35,603 nt of DNA from Fumia sp045645505. Lineage in GTDB: Bacteria > Bacillota > Clostridia > Oscillospirales > Ruminococcaceae. A model generated the notes under the pieces. That model made no database searches and was not told the origin of the DNA. It saw only the letters and a program-made list of their open reading frames with translations. The stretch is taken from NCBI GenBank assembly GCA_045645505.1, contig JAZRIW010000015.1, positions 1 to 35,603 on the forward strand, given 5' to 3'. Made by a program: the position numbers and the translations under genes. Shown in pieces: positions 1-6,274 of this stretch (position 1 is the first letter of the stretch; every line of letters begins with the position of its first letter).

Positions 1-68
<68 letters not shown>

Positions 69-106
69 AAAAATCTCTTCGTTCCTTTTGGAACGGAGAG
101 ATTTTT
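69..106 (+). terminator. Hairpin terminator after tRNA-fMet (start of R1)
   Basis: A 17-bp stem (69-85 with 90-106, one T.G wobble) closes a TTTT loop and is followed by T-rich sequence. It is copied exactly at 3179-3216. It can end transcription of the tRNA gene. Confidence 0.85.
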
Positions 107-210
107 CTTGTTATGAGATAAAGTTTAAAACCTGCGGCCGACGGGTTCCCGGAGTGAGGTTGCGAGCGCGCCCGGTGGGCGAAGAAGCGAGCAAAACGAA
201 GCGCCGCGGT

Positions 211-252
211 CAAAATTTTCGAGTGCGCCACGCGAACGCGAAGAAAATTTTG
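211..252. other. Covarying long-range stem in R1
   Basis: CAAAATTTTC (211-220) pairs perfectly with GAAAATTTTG (243-252). The equivalent stem in R2 (3321-3330 with 3351-3360) has two T-A pairs changed to G-C on both sides. An outer GCGGT (206-210) / ACCGC (256-260) pairing extends it. The double changes indicate that the structure itself is maintained. Confidence 0.75.
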
Positions 253-414
253 TAAACCGCAATGGGCGCGAAGCGATAACCCGAAGGTCGCAGGTATCAA
301 GGTCTCGGCTGCCGCCTCGGTCGGTGCTTCTGTGCATAGCACAGAGGTGTCCACCGGACACCCGCACCCTTCTCCCGCAACCAACAATGCGAACCGATTT
401 AAGCTTCGGCGCAG

Positions 415-447
415 AAAAGTCCGAAACCACAACGGGTTCGGACTTTT
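415..447 (+). terminator. Terminator-like hairpin near the end of R1
   Basis: An 11-bp stem AAAAGTCCGAA / TTCGGACTTTT is followed by more T's. The R2 counterpart at 3528-3560 has two compensatory base-pair changes (G-C to C-G and T-A to C-G). Confidence 0.75.
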
Positions 448-562
448 TCTTTGCGTTTTTTAGTGGTTGAATTTTATAGATATCCTATCCGTTTTTTATC
501 ATCCAGGGAGGAATTGAACTGATTTATATTGTAGTTAGAATGTAATTTTTTAATTCTGAAAC

Positions 563-1363
563 TCACTTTTTATACTCCGACGGGAGCTTGCCGATATATT
601 TTTTAAACGTCTTGGTAAAAAAAGAAAGATTATCAAAACCGCAAAGTTCTGCTGCCTTGGCAACAGTATATCCTTCGTTCAACAAACACATTGCATTTAT
701 GCAACGGTAATTATTCAAATTTTCGATGATTGTTTGACCTGTTAATCGTTTAAATTCTCTGCACAAAGCATATTTATCGCACAAAACCGCCTTGGATATT
801 TCGTCTAAGGTGATTTTTTTATTATAGTTTTCTCTAATATACGTGATAACTGATTTTACAGTCTCGAAATTTTTCATATTTGAATTAGGACTTGTTTTTA
901 TAATGTGATTATCTGCTAATTCAATCAATATTTTTAATATGATTTCATTTAATTTTGCAATTTGAAAAGGAGTTTCAGGATTTATATAAATCTTTATTAG
1001 TTTACAAAATTGGTCGGTAATATTTTGATTTTTTACCTTTGGATAAAAGTTAAGTTTTCGTGGATCAATACCAATTTTTTGACAAAAGTCATTGCTGACG
1101 ATAATACAACTGTAGGTAAGATTTGTATCTGTACCTGTATAGTGAATAACATTTGAATTAACAACTATAATATCATCCTTTTGAAAGTCGTATTTTTCAC
1201 CATCCAAAAGCACAGTTCCGTTGCCTTGTGTGCAGAGTTGAATTTCTAAATCTTCGTGCCAGTTACTTTCTGCGCTCCGATTAAAATATGTTCTTTTTAA
1301 ATCAGTGTTCAAAACAAACGGCAGGTTATTGTATCTATAATCATCGTGACGGGTAGCGACCAT
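563..1363 (-). CDS. AraC-family transcriptional regulator
   Basis: This 266-residue protein has an N-terminal cupin-like sensor (about residues 10-100; the run HEDLEIQLCTQGNGTVLLDG is typical) and a C-terminal double helix-turn-helix of the AraC/XylS type (about 165-266, ending FTKTFKKYIGKLPSEYKK). The family usually senses a sugar and activates adjacent catabolic genes. The start is supported by a strong GGAGG-type site just upstream (1370-1377 on the minus strand). The gene is divergent from the YgjV-like/propeller pair, and a perfect 8-3-8 palindrome lies between them, so regulation of cargo A is the likely job. The effector is unknown. Confidence 0.9.
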   Translation of the reverse strand: MVATRHDDYRYNNLPFVLNTDLKRTYFNRSAESNWHEDLEIQLCTQGNGTVLLDGEKYDFQKDDIIVVNSNVIHYTGTDTNLTYSCIIVSNDFCQKIGIDPRKLNFYPKVKNQNITDQFCKLIKIYINPETPFQIAKLNEIILKILIELADNHIIKTSPNSNMKNFETVKSVITYIRENYNKKITLDEISKAVLCDKYALCREFKRLTGQTIIENLNNYRCINAMCLLNEGYTVAKAAELCGFDNLSFFTKTFKKYIGKLPSEYKK

Positions 1364-1392
1364 TTTAACGCCTCCTTCTGCAAGATAGTGTT

Positions 1393-1442
1393 AATTATAT
1401 CCAATATAATTCCTTGGATTACGATATTTTTACCAATATAAT
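1393..1442. promoter_or_regulatory. Divergent promoter region with palindromic operator candidate
   Basis: AATTATAT-CCA-ATATAATT (1393-1411) is a perfect interrupted palindrome. For the plus strand, TTGGAT (1414-1419), a 17-bp spacer and TATAAT (1437-1442) form a good sigma-A promoter. For the minus strand a -10-like TATAAT occupies 1394-1399 inside the palindrome. A protein bound here could control both directions; the araC product is the obvious candidate. Confidence 0.6.
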
Positions 1443-1476
1443 GATTATATCATCAAATCTTGGAGATTGCAACAAT

Positions 1477-1989
1477 ATGAAAATAATTGCACAGATTTTT
1501 GGTCTTTTCGCAATGCTTTCTTTGTTTCTGATTTATCAACAGAAAAGCCGAAAAAAGATAATAATTGCAAAACTTTCTGCTGACATTTTTTGGGTGGCGC
1601 ATTATTTGTGTCTTGGCGGCATAGCGGGGATTATACCTAATGCGGTTGGAATATTCAGAGAGCTCATTTTTATAAATCGCAAGGATAAAGCGTGGGCAAA
1701 TAAAAAGATATGGCCAATTTTGTTTATTGCAATAAATTTCGGCTTAGGAATGACTACATTTCATTCTTTTTATAACATACTGCCTATCACAGCATCTGCT
1801 TTTGTAACTGTATCACTTTGGATAGATAATCCACGGCTTACCAAACTTATTACCGTACCTGTTTGTTTAGCATTTATGATATATGATTTTTATGTAAAAT
1901 CTTATATTGGAATGATAAACGAAACCATATCCATATTATCCATTATAATATTTTTTATTAAAGAAAGGAAGAAGACAGATGAACAATAA
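1477..1989 (+). CDS. YgjV-like inner membrane protein
   Basis: This is a 170-residue polytopic membrane protein with about five or six hydrophobic segments and a basic tail (FFIKERKKTDEQ). The pattern, including LSADIFWVAHYLCLGG and the conserved-looking NAVGIFRELIF, resembles the bacterial inner-membrane YgjV family, whose function is not established. An in-frame ATG at 1414 would lie inside the promoter, whereas ATG 1477 has a TTGGAGA site 10-11 nt upstream, so 1477 is preferred. The stop overlaps the start of the next gene by 11 bp, which suggests translational coupling with the propeller protein. Confidence 0.72.
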   Translation: MKIIAQIFGLFAMLSLFLIYQQKSRKKIIIAKLSADIFWVAHYLCLGGIAGIIPNAVGIFRELIFINRKDKAWANKKIWPILFIAINFGLGMTTFHSFYNILPITASAFVTVSLWIDNPRLTKLITVPVCLAFMIYDFYVKSYIGMINETISILSIIIFFIKERKKTDEQ

Positions 1990-3148
1990 CGTTTTCTCAA
2001 ATGACTGTCAAACTTCGAAGGAACTTAAAATAACCGGGGGCGCTCCTATTGCAGATATAGCAAAGACGATTGTCGCCGGTGAAACCGAAAATGGTAAGGC
2101 CTTCGCCAATGAAATTACCGATTGCTTCGTTTCCGATTTTGAAAAGCCGGGCGATAAGATGGCTCATGTATCAACTTTTATTGTGGTTGACAGTATGGTT
2201 TATATGACCTATTACGCCAACACGAAAGAGCCCTCTGAAGATCCAAAAAATCAGACCGCTCGATTGGTTTATGCACCCATCGATGATATAGACAAAAAAA
2301 CCTTTATTGATCTGCAAACTACCGGCGATATGGTCGGCGGCAAGGCCATTGATATGGTTTATGATACCATTCTTATGCAAAAAGATGATGACACCATATA
2401 TGCAATGTGGACGGCTCGCACCGCTGAAGGTAATTATTATCGTTTTTATTGTCCGTTTGTTCTTTCAACAAAAACATTAGGAAAAATAGGTGTAAACCGA
2501 TTCAAAGTCGGCAATACCGTAAATGATTTTTCTGTAAGCGGTATAAAGTCTGCTCTTGCCGAAAACGATATTCCTTGCAAAAAAATGTATTCGGATATAG
2601 GCATTATGCAAAAGCTTTCAAGTAGAGTAGAAAACGGCGAAACATACTATTACTCAGGTACATATAGCGGTGATTTTACTGCAATTATTAAAAGTAAAGA
2701 CTTAATAACCTGGGAATATGTTTCGCAACCCGACTTTATTAACGATTCTAAATGGGAAAACGCCACTTACGTATTAGGTAACAAAGTATATTACTTTGTA
2801 CGTCAGCAAGATACCAATAAATGCGGATTCTTAACCGTGTATAATCTTCTTACAAACACCTGGGAAAAGGCGGTTGAAATTGAAGACTGTCAATCAAGAG
2901 GCGACTTTATTTTTTATCAAAACAATCTTTATCTTTTCCACGCACCAATCGATCGTGAACATATCGGAATTGTTAAAATAGATACAGAGAACATAGCAAA
3001 CAGTCAGGTTGTTTTGCAAGCAAAGATGCATACTAGCTGTTTTTATCCTTTTGTTCAGTATTATAAAGGAAACGAACTTGCTATGTCATATACCATAGCA
3101 AGAAAGCATATACGACTCGCTCAATTCACACTTAGCAAGTACTTATAA
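1979..3148 (+). CDS. Predicted beta-propeller protein, glycosidase-like, family unassigned
   Basis: This 389-residue protein has no signal peptide and no membrane segment. It shows repeated beta-rich units with alternating aromatic residues (VDSMVYMTYYA, DDTIYAMWTA, GETYYYSGTYSGDF, GNKVYYFVRQQD, QNNLYLFHAPIDREHIGI, ELAMSYTIARKHIR). These resemble the blades of sialidase-like or GH43/GH32-like propellers. The Arg-containing C-terminal blade and the LITWEY strand (as in 'skDLitWe') favour a glycan-acting enzyme. I could not identify a catalytic triad, so a substrate should not be assumed. It is translationally coupled to the YgjV-like gene and lies in the same cargo as an AraC regulator. Confidence 0.6.
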   Translation: MNNNVFSNDCQTSKELKITGGAPIADIAKTIVAGETENGKAFANEITDCFVSDFEKPGDKMAHVSTFIVVDSMVYMTYYANTKEPSEDPKNQTARLVYAPIDDIDKKTFIDLQTTGDMVGGKAIDMVYDTILMQKDDDTIYAMWTARTAEGNYYRFYCPFVLSTKTLGKIGVNRFKVGNTVNDFSVSGIKSALAENDIPCKKMYSDIGIMQKLSSRVENGETYYYSGTYSGDFTAIIKSKDLITWEYVSQPDFINDSKWENATYVLGNKVYYFVRQQDTNKCGFLTVYNLLTNTWEKAVEIEDCQSRGDFIFYQNNLYLFHAPIDREHIGIVKIDTENIANSQVVLQAKMHTSCFYPFVQYYKGNELAMSYTIARKHIRLAQFTLSKYL

Positions 3149-3152
3149 AAAC

Positions 3153-3178
3153 GATATCTAAATCGGTGCAACTTGCCA
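3153..3178. repeat. Cargo-end repeat, copy 1
   Basis: GATATCT-aaa-TCGGTGCAACTTGCCA begins 5 bp after the propeller stop codon and abuts R2. An equivalent with ttt in place of aaa lies at 4821-4846, also directly behind a stop codon. The outer TAGATATC (477-484) and GATATCTA (3153-3160) are inverted with respect to each other. Confidence 0.85.
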
Positions 3179-3216
3179 AAAAATCTCTTCGTTCCTTTTG
3201 GAACGGAGAGATTTTT
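3179..3216 (+). terminator. Hairpin terminator after the propeller gene (start of R2)
   Basis: This is identical to the hairpin at 69-106: a 17-bp stem, TTTT loop and T-rich tail. Here it follows a protein gene instead of a tRNA, so the repeat unit brings its own terminator. Confidence 0.82.
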
Positions 3217-3320
3217 CTTGTTATGAGATAAAGTTTAAAACCTGCGGCCGACGGGTTCCCGGAGTGAGGTTGCGAGCGCGCCCGGTGGGCGGAGAAGCGA
3301 GCAAAACGAAGCGCCGCGGG

Positions 3321-3360
3321 CAAAAGTTGCCCGTGATACCTAAGCGGAAAGCAACTTTTG
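3321..3360. other. Covarying long-range stem in R2
   Basis: CAAAAGTTGC (3321-3330) pairs perfectly with GCAACTTTTG (3351-3360). Compared with the R1 stem, two base pairs changed on both sides while the 20-22 nt loop sequence is unrelated. Confidence 0.75.
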
Positions 3361-3527
3361 GGCACCGCAAGAGTGCAAGCAAACGCAAGGCGTTTGTGCG
3401 ATAACAGGTGGGAGGTCTCGGCTGCCGGCTTGGTCGGTGCTTCTGTGCTTTGCACAGAGGTGTCCGTCGGACACCCGCACCCTGTCCCCGCAACCAACAT
3501 TGCGAACCGAAAAAGATATCGGTTCGG

Positions 3528-3560
3528 AAAACCCCGAAACCACAGCGGGTTCGGGGTTTT
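3528..3560 (+). terminator. Terminator-like hairpin near the end of R2
   Basis: AAAACCCCGAA pairs with TTCGGGGTTTT. It corresponds to 415-447 in R1 with two compensatory pair changes. Confidence 0.72.
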
Positions 3561-3654
3561 GTTATGCCATTTTTCAAGGTGGAATTCAAAAGATATCATT
3601 TCCCCGAAACAACCTTTGGGGAGGACTTGAACTATATGCCAGAACAATATTGGG

Positions 3655-3683
3655 TGGAAAAAGCGATAATTATATGATATAAT
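3655..3683 (+). promoter_or_regulatory. Promoter of the GH32 gene
   Basis: TGGAAA (3655-3660), a 17-bp spacer and TATAAT (3678-3683) with an extended TG two bases before it. It starts 22 bp after the end of R2 and lies 44 bp before the start codon. Confidence 0.65.
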
Positions 3684-3727
3684 CAGTTCGATACCCAAAT
3701 AATAAATTCGAGAGGAAAGGTCGATTT

Positions 3728-4822
3728 ATGGATTATCTGCAAAAATTGTGTTATCACTATAAACCTAAAAAGGGCTGGGTCAATGACCCGAACGGTTTAG
3801 TCTATTTTAAAGGTTATTACCATATTTTTTACCAGCACGCGCCCAATTTTGAAACTCCGTGGAAAGAGCCGATGCATTGGGGACACGCCAGAACAAAGAA
3901 CTTTATCGATTGGGAAGAATTGCCCGTCGCACTATTTCCGGACAGAGACTATGACAACAATGGTTGCTGGTCAGGTACGGCAACGGTGAAAGATGATGTC
4001 CTCTACCTTTTCTACGCTTCGATCAAAGGAAAAGAAAAAACTCAAACCGTCAGTGTGGCATATTCGACCGACGGGATTCATTTTGAAAAGTACAAAGGCA
4101 ACCCTGTGATTGAGCATTATCCTAACGATGGCGGTCCTGATTTCCGCGACCCCGCAGTTTGTTATATCGACGGACAGTATTACTGTGTTATGGCAACGGG
4201 CAACCCCGAAAGTAAGACAGGACGACTTTTGTTGTATAAAAGTGATGAGCTATTCAATTGGGAATATGAAGGAATTATGTGTGAGTGGGAAGGCTGTAAG
4301 TATACGGAGTGCCCGTCATTTATGTCGGCAGAAAACGACCTATATCTACTCACAGCATCGGTCTGCCCGATTGAAAAAAGGCACTTCTTTTCGGTAATGT
4401 ACGGAGAATTTATAAATAAAAAATTCAACATTAAACATACTGCCGAAATAGATAAAGGACCTGACCAATATGCAGGTCAGGTGTTCCGCGACCATTTAGG
4501 CAGAAACATTTTAATTAGTTGGATTCCCGGATGGAGCTATGCCGGTTTTGCCGAAAAAGATGTTGGTTGTATGTCTGTTCCGAGAGAGTTAAAATTAAAG
4601 GGTGGAAAAATAACTGCCTTCCCTATAAAAGAATTACAACACTTGCTAAAAGATGAAGATGAGTGTTTAGAACGAACAGAAAACGGCTTCATTGTTAAAA
4701 GAAACGGTCGTGAGCCAATTACATATGTAGGAGATATTAAGGATATTAAAATTCTTCGTGATGCTTACATCGTTGAAATTTTTGTAAACGGCGGAGAGGA
4801 AATTTATTCTGCGTTGTTATGA
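3728..4822 (+). CDS. GH32 beta-fructosidase (sucrose/fructan hydrolase), compact form
   Basis: This cytoplasmic GH32 enzyme probably releases fructose from sucrose, sucrose-6-phosphate or short fructans. The three catalytic signatures are intact: WVNDPNGL with nucleophile D20, FRDP with D141, and TECPSF with acid/base E194. The propeller continues to about residue 285 (VPRELKLKGGKI). At 364 residues it is far shorter than the usual 450-500. The beta-sandwich domain is cut to about 75 residues, yet its terminal signature (YIVEIFVNGGEEIYS) is present, so the loss is internal rather than a frameshift. AGGAAAGG precedes the start. It is the only gene in cargo B and ends directly at the 26-bp cargo-end repeat. 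The PfkB kinase at 14966 could use the fructose. Confidence 0.88.
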   Translation: MDYLQKLCYHYKPKKGWVNDPNGLVYFKGYYHIFYQHAPNFETPWKEPMHWGHARTKNFIDWEELPVALFPDRDYDNNGCWSGTATVKDDVLYLFYASIKGKEKTQTVSVAYSTDGIHFEKYKGNPVIEHYPNDGGPDFRDPAVCYIDGQYYCVMATGNPESKTGRLLLYKSDELFNWEYEGIMCEWEGCKYTECPSFMSAENDLYLLTASVCPIEKRHFFSVMYGEFINKKFNIKHTAEIDKGPDQYAGQVFRDHLGRNILISWIPGWSYAGFAEKDVGCMSVPRELKLKGGKITAFPIKELQHLLKDEDECLERTENGFIVKRNGREPITYVGDIKDIKILRDAYIVEIFVNGGEEIYSALL

Positions 4823-4846
4823 TATCTTTTTCGGTGCAACTTGCCA
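4821..4846. repeat. Cargo-end repeat, copy 2
   Basis: GATATCT-ttt-TCGGTGCAACTTGCCA overlaps the GH32 stop codon by two bases. With the left border of cargo B it forms a perfect 12-bp inverted repeat: AAAAGATATCAT at 3588-3599 and ATGATATCTTTT at 4819-4830. The TTGCCA is followed by an ordinary terminator instead of a third R unit. Confidence 0.85.
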
Positions 4847-4847
4847 T

Positions 4848-4884
4848 AAAAGAAACGGAACGCATTAGCGTTCCGTTTCTTTTT
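4848..4884 (+). terminator. Terminator closing the repeat/cargo array
   Basis: A perfect 16-bp stem (4848-4863 with 4868-4883) closes an ATTA loop and ends in T's. It occupies the place, right after TTGCCA, where R1 and R2 have their own hairpin. Confidence 0.9.
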
Positions 4885-5145
4885 GTACTCTTATCTTTTC
4901 ACTTTTCTCTCTTCACTCTTCTCTAAAAATTGTCGTTTCCAAAGAATAGAGAAGAAAAATGGGGGCTTTGCTTACGCAAAGTTTATTTTTATATACATCT
5001 AAACCGTTTAGTTTTTATATTAAAAGCTCTGTATCATAGCTATTAAAAATACGAAAAACCACTTAAATAGTCAAATTCAATAAGGCAAGATATCCAAAAA
5101 GAAGATAGTTGTTTTGTAATATTTGTAGAAAAATCAAAAGAAACT
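4885..5145. other. Intergenic stretch, no gene found
   Basis: This is AT-rich sequence of about 260 bp between the array terminator and the TRAP promoter. Only a short hairpin (CTTTGC / GCAAAG near 4975-4990) and an odd palindrome CTAAAC-C-GTTTAG (4999-5011) stand out. I see no open frame with a ribosome binding site. Confidence 0.6.
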
Positions 5146-5173
5146 TTGAAATTTTAAGATTTTATGATATAAT
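5146..5173 (+). promoter_or_regulatory. Promoter of the TRAP operon
   Basis: TTGAAA (5146-5151), a 16-bp spacer and TATAAT (5168-5173) with an extended TG at 5165-5166. It lies 67 bp upstream of the start codon. Confidence 0.72.
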
Positions 5174-5240
5174 AAACTAACTGTGATGTTGCAAAATTTC
5201 AATGCAGCATTTAAAGTAACAAAATAAGGAGATTATTATT

Positions 5241-6212
5241 ATGAAAAATGCATTAAAGAAAATCTTAGCAGGATTACTTTGTGTTGCTATGACAGCTGGA
5301 TTTGCTTCTTGTGGTAACACAGCAGGTACTTCAATGACTATGGGAACAGGCGGAACAGCCGGTACATATTATGGTTACGGCGGAGTTTTAGGCCAATACA
5401 TTCAGAACAACACAGATATTAATGTCACAGTTGTTTCTACTGACGGTTCAAAAGCTAACATTCAGGGAATTGATGCAGGCAACTATCAGTTAGGTACAGT
5501 TCAGTCCGACGTTATGTCCTATGCATGGGCAGGAACACGTTCTTTTGAAAATGAAGGTAAAATTGATTCTTTTAGAACAGTAGCAGGTCTTTATGCAGAA
5601 TCAGTTCAGCTTGTAACAATGGATCCTTCCATTAAAAGTGTAGCTGACCTTAAAGGCAAGAGCGTTTCAATCGGCGCTCCCGGTTCCGGTGTATATTTCA
5701 ACGCTATGGACGTTTTGACAGCTGCAGGTCTTACAGAAGACGATATTAAAGCTCAGTATCAGTCCTTCGCTGACAGTGCTGACGCACTTAAAGACAAGAA
5801 AATTGATGCTGCATTCATCGTTGCAGGTGCTCCTACACCCGCTATCACAGAGCTTTGCACAACAAACGATGCATACTTAGTACCTATCGATGGTGCAATT
5901 GCTGAAAAACTTATTGCTGATTGTCCTTTCTACACAACCTATAAAATCCCAGCAAATACATACAATGGCCAGGCTGAAGATGTAACAACAGTTACAGTTA
6001 AAGCTACATTGATTGTAAATGCAGATGCAAGTGAAGACGATGTTTATCAATTAACATCAGCAATTTTTGAAAATATTGAAGCAATAACAAGCGAAAATGC
6101 AAAGGGAGCAGAACTCAGCATTGAAAATGCTACAAGTGGTATGACAGTTCCTTTCCACGCAGGTGCTGCAAAATATTTTGCAGAAAAAGGCGTTACAGTA
6201 GCAGTTGAATAG
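5241..6212 (+). CDS. TAXI-family TRAP transporter solute-binding lipoprotein
   Basis: This 323-residue protein has a lipoprotein signal peptide (basic start, hydrophobic core, lipobox FASC with Cys24) and then the TAXI solute-receptor fold. The early run GTGGTAGTYYGYGG and the later VADLKGKSVSIGAPGSG are characteristic. It captures a substrate outside the membrane and delivers it to the fused permease encoded next. Characterised TAXI receptors bind organic acids or amino acids such as glutamate; the substrate here cannot be read from sequence. An AAGGAG site precedes the start. A hairpin with a T run separates it from the permease gene, which would give excess receptor over permease. Confidence 0.9.
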   Translation: MKNALKKILAGLLCVAMTAGFASCGNTAGTSMTMGTGGTAGTYYGYGGVLGQYIQNNTDINVTVVSTDGSKANIQGIDAGNYQLGTVQSDVMSYAWAGTRSFENEGKIDSFRTVAGLYAESVQLVTMDPSIKSVADLKGKSVSIGAPGSGVYFNAMDVLTAAGLTEDDIKAQYQSFADSADALKDKKIDAAFIVAGAPTPAITELCTTNDAYLVPIDGAIAEKLIADCPFYTTYKIPANTYNGQAEDVTTVTVKATLIVNADASEDDVYQLTSAIFENIEAITSENAKGAELSIENATSGMTVPFHAGAAKYFAEKGVTVAVE

Positions 6213-6224
6213 TTTTTAAAATTT

Positions 6225-6257
6225 AAGCTGCGACGATTTAATCGCCGCAGCTTTTTT
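6225..6257 (+). terminator. Intra-operon attenuating hairpin between receptor and permease
   Basis: AAGCTGCG (6225-6232) pairs with CGCAGCTT (6246-6253), with an inner GAT/ATC pairing, followed by a run of six T's. No new promoter is obvious before 6275, so partial read-through is the likely purpose. Confidence 0.75.
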
Positions 6258-6274
6258 AGTTAGGAGTGTAAATA

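Larger units (their letters stand above)
69..520. repeat. Structured GC-rich repeat unit R1
   Basis: This is the first of two collinear copies; the second is 3179-3633. From the CCA at 66-68 to position 209 the copies differ at one base (182). From 301 to 520 they are diverged but align at a constant offset of 3113. Hairpins: 69-106; 211-220 with 243-252; 329-345; 347-361; and 415-447 with a T run. The unit ends in a conserved GGGAGGAATTGAACT at 506-520, 27 bp after GATATC (479). Base composition is far richer in G+C than the surrounding genes. It also holds two segments identical to parts of the adjacent tRNA-fMet (276-290 and 375-383). No credible protein is encoded; a long minus-strand open frame here only reads through the structured DNA and the antisense of the tRNA. 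Confidence 0.88.
3179..3633. repeat. Structured GC-rich repeat unit R2
   Basis: This is the second copy of the R1 unit. The left part (3176-3319) matches 66-209 at 143 of 144 positions. The right part (3414-3633) keeps the R1 order and spacing with diverged bases. Hairpins: 3179-3216; 3321-3330 with 3351-3360; 3442-3458 (TTT loop where R1 has ATA); 3460-3474 (GTC loop where R1 has ACC); 3507-3526, about CGAACCGA with TCGGTTCG; 3528-3560. It ends in GGGAGGACTTGAACT (3619-3633). Several short open frames run through it on both strands, but none has a convincing start or family resemblance. Confidence 0.88.

Noticed and set aside
1414..1476. Upstream ATG start for the YgjV-like protein
   Set aside because: It falls inside the promoter (TTGGAT 1414-1419, TATAAT 1437-1442), while ATG 1477 has a proper ribosome site.
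3132..3698. 188-codon minus-strand open frame over R2, and several shorter frames on both strands
   Set aside because: Long frames arise from the GC-rich repeat. Start sites are poor, no family resemblance is seen, and the frame is not kept between R1 and R2.
3728..4822. GH32 gene as a truncated pseudogene
   Set aside because: The C-terminal domain signature is present in frame, and the promoter, ribosome site and catalytic acids are intact, so a compact protein fits better than truncation.
4999..5011. CTAAAC-C-GTTTAG palindrome upstream of the TRAP promoter
   Set aside because: It is a short single occurrence, far (about 135 bp) from the promoter; not enough to call an operator.
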